Shown piece by piece: positions 9,391 to 18,368 of a stretch of 64,000 nt of DNA; position 1 is the stretch's first letter; the number at the start of each line of letters is the position of its first letter. The stretch is taken from contig JAVBLZ010000006.1 of the NCBI GenBank assembly GCA_031553045.1, positions 839,793 through 903,792 of the forward strand, given 5' to 3'. The notes below the pieces were generated by a model, which had not been told where the DNA came from, did no database searches, and saw nothing but the letters and a program-made list of their open reading frames with translations. This DNA is from CALXQW01 sp031553045 (GTDB lineage: Bacteria; Verrucomicrobiota; Verrucomicrobiia; Opitutales; Intestinicryptomonadaceae). The position numbers and the translations under genes are program-made.

Positions 9391-9430
9391 TTTTAAACCG
9401 TACTTGGTCTCGACTAAGTACGGTTTGTTT
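9391..9430. terminator. Bidirectional intrinsic terminator
   Basis: An 11-bp perfect inverted repeat, AAACCGTACTT (9395-9405) and AAGTACGGTTT (9416-9426), has a 10-nt loop, preceded by TTTT and followed by GTTT. It lies between the convergent repeat-protein gene and the glycosyltransferase and can serve both. Confidence 0.75.
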
Positions 9431-9432
9431 AT

Positions 9433-10395
9433 CTAGCTTTTGTCCACCTTTTTGACTATTGATTCATCAAAGCCGACTTGCTTTTCAACTATGTAAAGCG
9501 GTCTGTTTTGAACTTCAACCAGCACCCTGCCAAGATACTCCCCAACCACGCCCAAAGCTATTAGCTGGATACTGCCAAAAAACAGTATAAATACCAGCAG
9601 CGATGCGTACCCCGGCACGTCAACACCCTTTATCAACGTGCGCATGATTATATAAAAAGCGTAAGTTGAAGATATGAACGCCACCGTTCCGCCAAGATAT
9701 GTCCAGATGCGCAATGGCAATGTGGTAGAGCCCACAATGCCGTTTATGGCAAAATTCCAAAGCTTGAAAAAGTTCCATTTGCTTTCACCGCCCTCTCTGG
9801 ACGGCCTCACAAATTCGACATAAGTTGACTTGAAGCCAACCCAGTTGAATATGCCTTTCATAAAAAGGGCATGCTCTTTCATTTTCAATATTGCCTCTAT
9901 AACCCTGCGGCTGATGAGCCTGTAATCGCCGGTGTTTTGGGGCATTGGCCTTTCCGAAACAAAGTTATATACTTTGTAAAAAAGCTCTGCAGTTTTGCGT
10001 TTAAAGAAGGTGTCATTATCCCTGTTGGAACGCACCGCATAGACAACATCGTAACCTTCTTCCCATTTTTTAACGAGGTCTAAAATAAGTTCCGGAGGGT
10101 CTTGCAAGTCGCAATCCATAGGTATTGCAGAGCGCCCTGAAGAATATCTTAACCCCGCAATCAAAGATACTTCTTTGCCAAAATTTCTGGAAAAAGTAAT
10201 GTATTTGACCGACTTGTTTTTCGTAGCATATCCAGACAAAATCTCCTCCGAATTATCCACACTGCCGTCATTCACGCAAACTATTTCATAAGTGTAACCC
10301 TGCAACGAATCAAGAACCTTAAACAGCCTTTCAAAAAATGCGTCTAAAGAATCCGCCTCATTAAATATGGGCACTATGATAGAGATATCAGTCAT
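9433..10395 (-). CDS. GtrB/DPM1-like polyisoprenyl-phosphate glycosyltransferase (GT2)
   Basis: Predicted membrane-bound GT2 enzyme of 320 residues that would transfer a sugar from an NDP-sugar to undecaprenyl phosphate. The N-terminal GT-A domain starts ISIIVPIFNEADSL, with VNDGSVDNSEE and DCDLQDPPE as the metal-binding region and the later QNTGDYRLISRRV and GFKSTYVEF/REGGESKW blocks typical of the GtrB/ArnC/DPM1 group. Two transmembrane helices follow (about 230-250 and 265-290), then the RPLYIVE tail. Such enzymes usually supply lipid-linked sugar for extracytoplasmic decoration. No GtrA-like flippase or acceptor transferase is adjacent, so the sugar and acceptor are unknown. It is transcribed divergently from the secreted carbohydrate-related unit starting at 10514. 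Confidence 0.9.
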   Translation of the reverse strand: MTDISIIVPIFNEADSLDAFFERLFKVLDSLQGYTYEIVCVNDGSVDNSEEILSGYATKNKSVKYITFSRNFGKEVSLIAGLRYSSGRSAIPMDCDLQDPPELILDLVKKWEEGYDVVYAVRSNRDNDTFFKRKTAELFYKVYNFVSERPMPQNTGDYRLISRRVIEAILKMKEHALFMKGIFNWVGFKSTYVEFVRPSREGGESKWNFFKLWNFAINGIVGSTTLPLRIWTYLGGTVAFISSTYAFYIIMRTLIKGVDVPGYASLLVFILFFGSIQLIALGVVGEYLGRVLVEVQNRPLYIVEKQVGFDESIVKKVDKS

Positions 10396-10513
10396 TACCG
10401 CAGAGTAAATTTTTATAATAAATTATGTCAATTAAATTAAGATGCTTGATTTAGCGCCTCTGAAAAGGCATCATGTGTTTAAGTTTTCTAATCTTACATA
10501 CAGAAAGTTATTT

Positions 10514-13500
10514 ATGATAAAATTCTTCAAGGCAATTTTCATATTGATTGCGAGTCTTTGCGTTTCATACGCATTGGCAAAAAACACCGTTCTTTTTTAC
10601 GAGGCGGAAACTTTTCAATTCCAAGCGGATTGGTCTTATGAAGACTTTGAAAATAAAGAGGTCTTGCAAGGCAACAGGTCTAAATTTGCGCCCGCAACAG
10701 TTGTAGAAATACCTCAGGAAGCCGTGTATAGCGTGTGGGTAAGGGCTTATGACAATCTGGAGCTCCTGCCAAAATCTCGACGTTTCGATATTGAAATCAA
10801 CGGCGAAAAGCTGCCTATACCCGCCGGCACTCACGGCGTCAAGACCGGTCTTGAGTGGCAAAAACTCGGCGAAATTTCCATCCCAAAGGGCGACGCCTAT
10901 ATCAAGGCAAAAGGCGTGCCGGCAACGGGTCTGCGCTTTGACGCTATCATACTCACAGACGACGCCAGCTTCAACCCTGTTGGCAAACTTGCAACAAACT
11001 CTGAACGCTCAAGGTTTGTAAGAAAACCAAAGCTGGCAACCTGCGTATTCGACAATGAATTTACATCTCAAGAAAAACTCTCAGACATAAAAAACCCCAA
11101 GACATTCTCCATACAAAACCAACTCATAAAAATCACTTTCACGGAAAAGAAAAACTCCGCAGGAAAAAGCGTCTTTGTGCGCAGCGCAGAATTTGTCAAA
11201 AGAGGCAAAGCCTATCCTATGCCCTCTTTGGAATCTGAGGTTTTGTTTTTGACCTACTCGGCAGAAATTAAAGAGGAAGCTAAAGACCAAACCGCACTTT
11301 GGACAACTTGCGTAAATATGCCCAAAGTAAAAATTGGCGACAAACTTCTAGATTTGGAAACCCCGGCGTTCGACCCTTATTCGGCTGGCGAAAATAAAAT
11401 CTTGCGCCCTATTGCCATAAAAATTCTGAATGAAGAATCTTTGGCTTTAACTTATGAAAGCGGAGTTTCCGCAACCCTAACGCTTCAAAAAAATTCTACG
11501 TCCGCAAAGTTTGATGTGCAGTGTAAGATTGATAAATATGGCTTTTACTCCTTCGGCATGCTGGGGTTCTTCCCCTGCGACAGAGAAGATATGAACGCCA
11601 CTTTGCTGCCCCCGATGTATCAGATGCGCCGCACAATGCCCATGCCAAAACTTATGGGCAACGCCATGACTTCACAACCCCTAAGCCTTATAGAAAGCGG
11701 TTTTGCAGACACAAAATTCGCATACGGCTTTGTCGCAAATCCAAAAAATTTGCCTTGGGGTGAATGGTCAAAATTTGGAAATTCAATTTACGGATTCTCT
11801 TTGGCATCTCCAAAAAATCAGGTGCAGCCCGCAATATTTCAACCCGTCTTGGGCGGCAGAAATTCTGAAAAAAACACCGGTGATATTCTGGAAGCTTCTT
11901 GGTACATAGTTGCCGTAAAAGGCGATTGGAAAGACGCTCTAGAGCTTGCCAATCAGGAAATTTTTGACGGCGCAAAATTAAGAGAGCCTTACACAACCTC
12001 TCTTTCCGAAACGCTCTGCAACATTGCAAAATACATGAAAAATGAGGACGCAAGCGGATGGTCAAAACACCTGAAAGGCAGATGGAATGTGGAGTTTCAA
12101 TACGCCGCAACGCAATCTTCTCCGCTTGCGGAGCTTGAAGTCGCCCTGCTCACAGATGACGCTGAGTATTATAAAAACATTTCTTTGCCCGCAGTTGAAT
12201 ACACGCTGTCCAGAAGGGGCTTCCACTTTTCTTCAAAGCCCGGAGAAGGCAGAAGCTCAGTCGGGATAACCTATCTTACCGTACCCAACCAATCTTTCTG
12301 GGGAGATTACTATGCTAGCATCAACGCAATGTTGGGTTCGGGCAATACTTGGGCAAAAAAGTTTTATGACTTAAAGCTGACAAACTTCAAGTTTTCCGCA
12401 GCGCCGCAGTGGGCTGTTGACTTTGGGCTATATCTTGCAGACCCGTCTGAAGACCGCCTGAATAAGGCTGTTAAAGGTGCTGACGATTGGATAAGCAAGG
12501 CTTTCAAAAATACTTCCACAAATGAGGTCGATTTCAAAAGTTTTGTAAACGTTTCTTTCTATCCGTATTGGTGGTATCTGATAGATTTGTATGAAATTAC
12601 AAACAATAAAAAGTATCTGGATTTTGCGCTTGAAGGCTCTTTCTATACGCTAAGCTCTTTGTGGAGCTACCCCACACCGCCGAGCGGAGAAGTTACCGTG
12701 CACCCCGACGGCATTGTTGAAGGCACTGGTAAAAACTGGTGGAAAGGCGATGTAGCCTTCAGACTCGGACACGCCGAAACCAGAGAGGCTGTCGAAAAAT
12801 ACGCCGAAGGCAAAAATATACACAGGGTTCTAAAGCACTGTCTATACGCCGTCAAAGAACACAAAGCTGAAGCTATGAGCGTATCCAGGCTTGGGTTGGG
12901 AATTGAACAGCCTATCACCTACATGATTCCTTTTGCAAATTTTAAAAATATCATCATGCCAAGCTGGGCGCCCGAAATGCTTAAAGTATATCAGTACACA
13001 AAAAATGATATAATTTTTAAATACTCCAGACACTCAATAATAGGTCGCTACGCAAACTTTCCGGGTTATTATGTGAAAGACTTTACAGACGTGCAGCTAG
13101 ACCCTGAATATCCATACAAAGGACCTGATGTAACGGGTTTTTATTATCACCATGCGCCCTGCCATTTTGCGCACATTACAGATTATCTGATGGCGCAGTT
13201 GGAACAACGCTCTGAAAACAAAATCAAATTCCCCTTTGTGCGCCAACAAGGCTACGTCTGGTTCACGGACAGAATTTTCGGCAAAGCGGGCAAAGTTTTT
13301 GAAGATGAAAACGTAAAGCCTCTGCTTGCGATGGATGCCGTAAAAACAAATACGCCATTGGTCAGCATAGTCTGCGGCAGGGCTTCAGACGGTCTTTGGC
13401 TTATGCTTTTAAATGATAGCGCACAAGCCGTAAGCACCGCCCTTACTTTTGACGCTTCTCAAAAACTCTTAGCCGACGTTAATCTGGACGCACCCGCAGC

Positions 13501-13939
13501 TCTCTATAATTCAAAGGGCGTAAAGACCAAAGACATTTCAGCCAAAGATAAAATCAATATCCCCGCCCTATCTTTAGTTGCCGTAAAAATTCCTGCAAAA
13601 AAAATAGATACTAAAAATAATATCCAAGCTTTGCCGGAAAATTCTCACATAGTTAAGGAAAACTTGGGCTCAAAATCAATCAGCGCCGTGCACGCTTTTA
13701 GGATACGTTCCACATTTGGAGACTCAATATACGCCCTCGCACTTTGCGATTGGAAAACTAAAGCCAAAATCTCTTTGCATCTTGAGGGCGACAGCAAAAA
13801 ATATTCTGTGGAAAAATACCCTTATGAAATCACCGTCTTCCCCATAGATATCAATAAAGACGCAAAATTTTATCTGACTATCGAAGAAGAAGGCAAAGAA
13901 GCAATCAAAACGGAAACATTTATTCTAACATGCAAGTAA
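10514..13939 (+). CDS. Large secreted protein, probable glycan-active, family unassigned
   Basis: A 1141-residue protein with a Sec signal peptide (MIKFFKAIFILIASLCVSYA then LAKN). I do not recognise a family for the whole. Residues about 25-150 look like a carbohydrate-binding beta-sandwich: an FYEAETF opening, VVEIPQEAVYSVWVRAYDN, LEWQKLGEISIPKG and a GLRFDAIILTDD close, a pattern common in CBM-like modules. The middle and C-terminal halves are rich in W/Y/H-containing stretches and helices suggestive of an alpha/alpha-toroid (for example YPYWWYLIDLYEITNNKKYL, FYYHHAPCHFAHITDYLMAQ), followed by a beta-rich tail. It overlaps the start of the GH106 rhamnosidase gene by 10 bp, so the two are co-translated, implying action on the same glycan. 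The start was chosen at the signal-peptide ATG. The ORF extends upstream to 10442. Confidence 0.7.
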   Translation: MIKFFKAIFILIASLCVSYALAKNTVLFYEAETFQFQADWSYEDFENKEVLQGNRSKFAPATVVEIPQEAVYSVWVRAYDNLELLPKSRRFDIEINGEKLPIPAGTHGVKTGLEWQKLGEISIPKGDAYIKAKGVPATGLRFDAIILTDDASFNPVGKLATNSERSRFVRKPKLATCVFDNEFTSQEKLSDIKNPKTFSIQNQLIKITFTEKKNSAGKSVFVRSAEFVKRGKAYPMPSLESEVLFLTYSAEIKEEAKDQTALWTTCVNMPKVKIGDKLLDLETPAFDPYSAGENKILRPIAIKILNEESLALTYESGVSATLTLQKNSTSAKFDVQCKIDKYGFYSFGMLGFFPCDREDMNATLLPPMYQMRRTMPMPKLMGNAMTSQPLSLIESGFADTKFAYGFVANPKNLPWGEWSKFGNSIYGFSLASPKNQVQPAIFQPVLGGRNSEKNTGDILEASWYIVAVKGDWKDALELANQEIFDGAKLREPYTTSLSETLCNIAKYMKNEDASGWSKHLKGRWNVEFQYAATQSSPLAELEVALLTDDAEYYKNISLPAVEYTLSRRGFHFSSKPGEGRSSVGITYLTVPNQSFWGDYYASINAMLGSGNTWAKKFYDLKLTNFKFSAAPQWAVDFGLYLADPSEDRLNKAVKGADDWISKAFKNTSTNEVDFKSFVNVSFYPYWWYLIDLYEITNNKKYLDFALEGSFYTLSSLWSYPTPPSGEVTVHPDGIVEGTGKNWWKGDVAFRLGHAETREAVEKYAEGKNIHRVLKHCLYAVKEHKAEAMSVSRLGLGIEQPITYMIPFANFKNIIMPSWAPEMLKVYQYTKNDIIFKYSRHSIIGRYANFPGYYVKDFTDVQLDPEYPYKGPDVTGFYYHHAPCHFAHITDYLMAQLEQRSENKIKFPFVRQQGYVWFTDRIFGKAGKVFEDENVKPLLAMDAVKTNTPLVSIVCGRASDGLWLMLLNDSAQAVSTALTFDASQKLLADVNLDAPAALYNSKGVKTKDISAKDKINIPALSLVAVKIPAKKIDTKNNIQALPENSHIVKENLGSKSISAVHAFRIRSTFGDSIYALALCDWKTKAKISLHLEGDSKKYSVEKYPYEITVFPIDINKDAKFYLTIEEEGKEAIKTETFILTCK

Positions 13940-16900
13940 AGAAATTATTTATGTTGGCAAGCGCATTAACAGCAACGCTTGCCGCCTGTAACGCCCCTGA
14001 AAATACGGAGACGCCAGCCGCAAAAGAGGAAGCTCTTTTTTCAGACATAGTTGTGGAAACAGGCGCACTTGAAGCCGATTTTAAAAACCCGCCAGCAAGC
14101 GCAAAGTGCGGCACATACTGGTATTGGATAAACGGTAACATCTCAAAAGAGGGCATCACAAAAGATTTGGAAACAATGAAGCTTATGGGCATACAGACCG
14201 CATTTATCGGCGACATATTCCAAGGCGCAATAAAAAATGGCGGCGTAAAATCTCTGAGCGAAGAATGGTGGCAGTGCATAGAGCACGCAATCAAAGAAGG
14301 CGATAGAATAGGCGTTGACATAGGGCTCTTTAATTCAACGGGCTGGAGCCAGTCCGGCGGAATTTGGGTTGAGCCCAAAGACGCAATGCGCAATGTAAAA
14401 TCAATATTACTCAGCCCTGCCGAAGCAAAAAAATTCAAAGTTGATTTGGAATATTTTGAGCCTATCTGCGCACTCGCCTACCCCGCCAAAAAAAATGAAA
14501 CCCTGCCTGAATTTGAAGTTAATGCTTCAGAAAATATCAAAGACGTAAAAAACTTTTTTGATAACAATAGGAAAACTTTTGGCGTCATAGAAAAATCCCC
14601 CGCTAGTTTTGAAATAAAGTTTAAGGAAAAAATTTCCGCAAGAAGCCTTGAATATTTTTTGCCCACAATACAAATGGTTTTAGAAGCCAAATTGTACGCA
14701 AAAATTGACGGGTCGTGGCAGCTTATATCTTCAAGAAATTTAATGCGCACCAAAGACGGCCCTCTCGAAGACGGCGCATTTTCAGACGCTTTTGATGAAT
14801 GCAATGCAAAAGAATTTAAAATTGTTTTTTCTGAAACAACACAAGCGGTAAAAATATTGGACATAAATTTTTCACAAAAAAGCATAGTTCCATTTTATGT
14901 GGAAAAACAACTAGGCAGAATGAGCCCCGTTGCGGACATAAGTCCGGATTCATATCTTTGGAAAGATTCCCCTAAGGCAAGAGAGGCGGATGAAATCAAG
15001 CTTTCTGAAATAGTAGAGCTTAAATTGGAAAAAACTCCCGATGGATTTTATACCGTCAACGCCCCTGAAGGCGACTATGTGGTGCAGATTTGCGGTATGG
15101 AGCTCACGGGCAAAAAAAACGCCCCAGCCTCTGCCGAAAGTACTGGTTTAGAAGTTGACAAAGCAAGTTTTTTAAGCGCTCAAAAACATTTTGATTCTTA
15201 TATTGGCGTGCTGCTAAACCGCATGAAACCTGAAGACCGCAAGGCTCTCAAATATGTGATTGCAGACAGTTATGAATGCGGCGCACAAAATTGGACGGAT
15301 GATTTTAAAGAAAAATTTGAAGCCGCATACGGATACAACCCTGACAAATGGATGCCCGTATTGACAGGGCAAATTGTAGAAAACTTGGAACGTTCGGAAA
15401 GGTTCTTGTGGGACTTGCGCAGGCTTAACGCAGACTTGATTCCAGAAAATTATGTAGCCGCACTGCGTAAAAAATGTGAGGAAAACAACCTCATTCTCTG
15501 GCTTGAAAACTACGGACACTGGGGCTTTTCAGGAGAATTTTTAAATTACGGCGGCGCATCCAATGAAATCGGCGGAGAGTTTTGGATAGACCCGCTAAGA
15601 GGCGATGTTGAATGCAGATGTGCCACAAGCGCAGGCGCAATTTACGGCAAAAAAAGAGTCTCTGCTGAAGCTTTCACAACAAAGTCCAACCACTACCAAA
15701 CCCCCAAAGATTTTAAAGTGCGTGGAGACTGGGCTTGGAGCGTTGGCGTAAATCATTTTGTCATGCACGTTTTTGTGCATCAACCAGACGACGCCTCACC
15801 GGGTATCACACCTTGGTTTGGCACTTACTTCAATAGAAGCAACACCTGGGCGCCTTACTCCAGAACGTTTTTTGAATATATTGAAAGAGGCTCTGCAATA
15901 TTGCAGCACGGCAAAAGAGTTACAGATGTTGCATATTTTATCAGCGAAGACACTCCAAACATGACAGGTCCGCAAGACCCAAAACTGCCAAGAGGTTTTG
16001 ATTTTGACTTTATCAATAAAGAAATTTTGATGACAAAAGCCAGGGCGCAAAATGGGCGCTTGGTTTTGGAAAGCGGCGCAAGCTATTCAATCTTGGTTTT
16101 GCCAAACCGCAAAGCCATGACGCCCGAACTTGTCCAAAAAATAACAGAACTTGTGGAAGAAGGCGTGGTGATTTTGGGCAATGCTCCGGAAAAATCGCCA
16201 AGCAATAAAGATTACCCCACCTGCGACGAGCTTGTTAGAAATGTTGCAAGCCGCATGTGGATTGGCGAGGGTGAAAAATCTTGGGAACACGGTTTGGGAA
16301 AAGTATTTTCAAACGTAACTTTGGAAGAAGCTTTTACTGAAATGAATCTTCAGCCAGATATAACAATGCCAAGCGGCTTTGTATATACGCATAGAGAAGA
16401 AAACAACCAGCACGTATATTTTGTATCAAACCAAGATAAAAATGCAAAAAGCGCTGAGTTTTCTTTCAGAATTACAGGCATGCAGCCAGAAATTTGGGAT
16501 GCGCAAACCGGAGAAATTAGAGAGCTTAAAAACTTTTTTGACAACGGCAGACGCATCAAAATACCTCTTGAATTCAAGGCTTTCGACAGCTTTTTTATAG
16601 TTTTCAGAAACCAAACAACATTGAAAGTTTCAAAGGGAGAAAATTTCCCATTGTCTGAATATGTAAAAGAAATCAGCTCTTTAGATTGGCAGCTTGAATT
16701 TGAATCAAGCTATCAACCCAAATTTGGCGCAAGATGTGAAAAACTCATTGATTGGTCTAAAGCAGAGCACCCAGATGTAAAATATTTTAGCGGCAAAGCC
16801 GTATATACAAAAGATTTCACCTTGGATAGTCTGGAAAGCGGAAGGCTCTATGTGAATTTGGGCGAAGTTGGCGGGCTTGCGCAAGTATTCATAAACGGCT

Positions 16901-17148
16901 TTGAAACGCCCGTACTCTGGCGAGAGCCTTACAGAGTGAATCTTATGCCGCATTTGCGTATAGGCAAAAACACAATACAAGTTGTTGTGATAAACTCTTG
17001 GTACAACAGATTAATTGGCGACTCACAACCCAATGAAAAACCCAGAGCAAACTTTATCGCAAACGGCCCATATTGGTGGAACGACAAAACGCCTCTCATA
17101 TCTTCTGGTTTGATAGGCCCAGTCATACTGGAAAAAGATAAACAATAA
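13930..17148 (+). CDS. GH106-type alpha-L-rhamnosidase lipoprotein
   Basis: A 1072-residue exported lipoprotein (lipobox TLAAC, Cys at residue 20). The start of the mature domain, FKNPPASAKCGTYWYWINGN then SKEGITKDLETMKLMGIQTA, is the characteristic opening of GH106, and FNSTGWSQSGGIWVEP follows as the family's substrate-pocket block. GH106 enzymes remove terminal alpha-L-rhamnose from rhamnogalacturonan-type glycans and plant glycosides. The C-terminal 180 residues form a GH2-like galactose-binding sandwich (VKYFSGKAVYTKDFTL, GQVFING-like AQVFINGFETPVLWREPYRV), normal for the family. It overlaps the upstream secreted gene by 10 bp and ends just before a strong terminator. No SusC/D, sugar transporter or rhamnose catabolic genes are adjacent. 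Confidence 0.85.
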   Translation: MQVKKLFMLASALTATLAACNAPENTETPAAKEEALFSDIVVETGALEADFKNPPASAKCGTYWYWINGNISKEGITKDLETMKLMGIQTAFIGDIFQGAIKNGGVKSLSEEWWQCIEHAIKEGDRIGVDIGLFNSTGWSQSGGIWVEPKDAMRNVKSILLSPAEAKKFKVDLEYFEPICALAYPAKKNETLPEFEVNASENIKDVKNFFDNNRKTFGVIEKSPASFEIKFKEKISARSLEYFLPTIQMVLEAKLYAKIDGSWQLISSRNLMRTKDGPLEDGAFSDAFDECNAKEFKIVFSETTQAVKILDINFSQKSIVPFYVEKQLGRMSPVADISPDSYLWKDSPKAREADEIKLSEIVELKLEKTPDGFYTVNAPEGDYVVQICGMELTGKKNAPASAESTGLEVDKASFLSAQKHFDSYIGVLLNRMKPEDRKALKYVIADSYECGAQNWTDDFKEKFEAAYGYNPDKWMPVLTGQIVENLERSERFLWDLRRLNADLIPENYVAALRKKCEENNLILWLENYGHWGFSGEFLNYGGASNEIGGEFWIDPLRGDVECRCATSAGAIYGKKRVSAEAFTTKSNHYQTPKDFKVRGDWAWSVGVNHFVMHVFVHQPDDASPGITPWFGTYFNRSNTWAPYSRTFFEYIERGSAILQHGKRVTDVAYFISEDTPNMTGPQDPKLPRGFDFDFINKEILMTKARAQNGRLVLESGASYSILVLPNRKAMTPELVQKITELVEEGVVILGNAPEKSPSNKDYPTCDELVRNVASRMWIGEGEKSWEHGLGKVFSNVTLEEAFTEMNLQPDITMPSGFVYTHREENNQHVYFVSNQDKNAKSAEFSFRITGMQPEIWDAQTGEIRELKNFFDNGRRIKIPLEFKAFDSFFIVFRNQTTLKVSKGENFPLSEYVKEISSLDWQLEFESSYQPKFGARCEKLIDWSKAEHPDVKYFSGKAVYTKDFTLDSLESGRLYVNLGEVGGLAQVFINGFETPVLWREPYRVNLMPHLRIGKNTIQVVVINSWYNRLIGDSQPNEKPRANFIANGPYWWNDKTPLISSGLIGPVILEKDKQ

Positions 17149-17164
17149 ATTAGTTGCACTTCCA

Positions 17165-17206
17165 AAAAAGCGGCGGAAATTTTTAAATATTTCCGCCGCT
17201 TTTTTT
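17165..17206. terminator. Strong bidirectional intrinsic terminator
   Basis: AAAAAAGCGGCGGAAAT (from 17165) pairs with ATTTCCGCCGCTTTTTT (to 17206), giving a stem of about 16 bp with A and T tracts on both flanks. It separates the convergent GH106 gene and capG. Confidence 0.92.
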
Positions 17207-17237
17207 GAAGCAACATCTGCGTTAAATTGAATACTCC

Positions 17238-18365
17238 TTAGAATTTTCGCCAAATAAATTGGTTAATCATCTTGGTGTAACTTTGTATTATTTTTACAAC
17301 TTTTACCGAAACATTGTCGTCGCAATAATCCGGAGGCATGACGGTTTTCTCAGAATTTTGGCGCATTGATACGGCAAGATTTATCGCCTGCATAATGTCT
17401 GAACCCCTAATGCCGCCCAAGACAACAGTGCCCTTGTCCAGAACTTCAGGACGCTCCGTAGAGGTGCGCAAAAGTACGCCGGAAAAACCCAATATTGCGC
17501 TTTCTTCCGAAAGCGTACCGCTATCGCTAAGCACGCAAAATGCCGACTTTTGAAGTTTGTTGTAATCTAAAAAACCAAAGGGCGGCAATGTCCGCACCAA
17601 TTTGTGAAATTTAAAACCCCTTGAATCTATAAACTTTTTGCTGCGCGGATGTGTTGAATAAACAACGGGCATGTTGTAAGTTTCCGCAATACTGTTCAAA
17701 GAATTCATCAAAGAGAAGAAATTATTTTCTATGTCTATATTTTCCTCCCTATGTGCAGAGACTATAAAAAACTTGCCGTCTTCCAAACCAAGTTCAGCAA
17801 GAACCTTGCTGGAATCAATCTTATCCGCCTGCTCTTTCAAAACTTCCGTCATGGGTGAGCCCGTTACAAAAACATACTCTTTGCGCACGCCTTCAGAAAT
17901 AAGATAGCGCCTAGAATGCTCCGTATATGTTAAATTGACATCGGAAATATGGTCAACAATGCGGCGGTTTGTCTCCTCAGGGACGTTTTGGTCAAAACAT
18001 CTGTTACCAGCTTCCATGTGAAAAATTGGTATCTTGAGACGTTTTGCGGAAATTGCGGAAAGCGCAGAATTTGTGTCGCCCAAAATCAGCAGAGCGTCAG
18101 GGCGCTCTTTAAACATAATATCATAAGACTTTGCTATGATATTGCCCATGGTCTGCCCCAGATTTTCACCTACGCTATCCAAATAATAATTCGGCGCACG
18201 CAGACCCAAATCTTTGAAAAAAACTTCATTCAAAGAGTAATCCCAATTTTGTCCCGTATGAACCAAAATTTGGTTGAAATACTTGTCGCAAGCTTTTATG
18301 CACGACGAAAGCCTGATTATTTCAGGGCGCGTGCCTATGATTGTCATTACCTTTAGTTTTTCCAT
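17238..18365 (-). CDS. capG: UDP-N-acetylglucosamine 2-epimerase-type CapG/WbjD
   Basis: WecB-fold non-hydrolysing UDP-HexNAc 2-epimerase, 375 residues. Motifs: IIGTRPEIIRLS at the N-terminus, HTGQNWDYSLNEVFF, LILGDTNSALSAI, HMEAGNRCFDQNVPEETNRRIVDH, SAHREENID and LSDSGTLSEESA. Standing directly after capE and capF, it is the third enzyme for UDP-N-acetyl-L-fucosamine, converting UDP-2-acetamido-2,6-dideoxy-L-talose to UDP-L-FucNAc in the cytoplasm. The HMEAGNRCFD...PEETNRR form is the one found in the CapG/WbjD subgroup. It is the last gene of the four-gene operon. An alternative start six codons in (MTIIGTRPE) is possible. Confidence 0.9.
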   Translation of the reverse strand: MEKLKVMTIIGTRPEIIRLSSCIKACDKYFNQILVHTGQNWDYSLNEVFFKDLGLRAPNYYLDSVGENLGQTMGNIIAKSYDIMFKERPDALLILGDTNSALSAISAKRLKIPIFHMEAGNRCFDQNVPEETNRRIVDHISDVNLTYTEHSRRYLISEGVRKEYVFVTGSPMTEVLKEQADKIDSSKVLAELGLEDGKFFIVSAHREENIDIENNFFSLMNSLNSIAETYNMPVVYSTHPRSKKFIDSRGFKFHKLVRTLPPFGFLDYNKLQKSAFCVLSDSGTLSEESAILGFSGVLLRTSTERPEVLDKGTVVLGGIRGSDIMQAINLAVSMRQNSEKTVMPPDYCDDNVSVKVVKIIQSYTKMINQFIWRKF

Positions 18366-18368
18366 TTT

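Noticed and set aside
9411..9426. GACTAAGTACGGTTT shared between the terminator at 9.4 kb and 63.23 kb
   Set aside because: A 15-bp identity is expected about once by chance in a window of this size, and the second site lacks the other arm of the hairpin.
13920..14438. 172-codon minus-strand ORF over the GH106 start
   Set aside because: Antisense shadow of two clearly real plus-strand genes.
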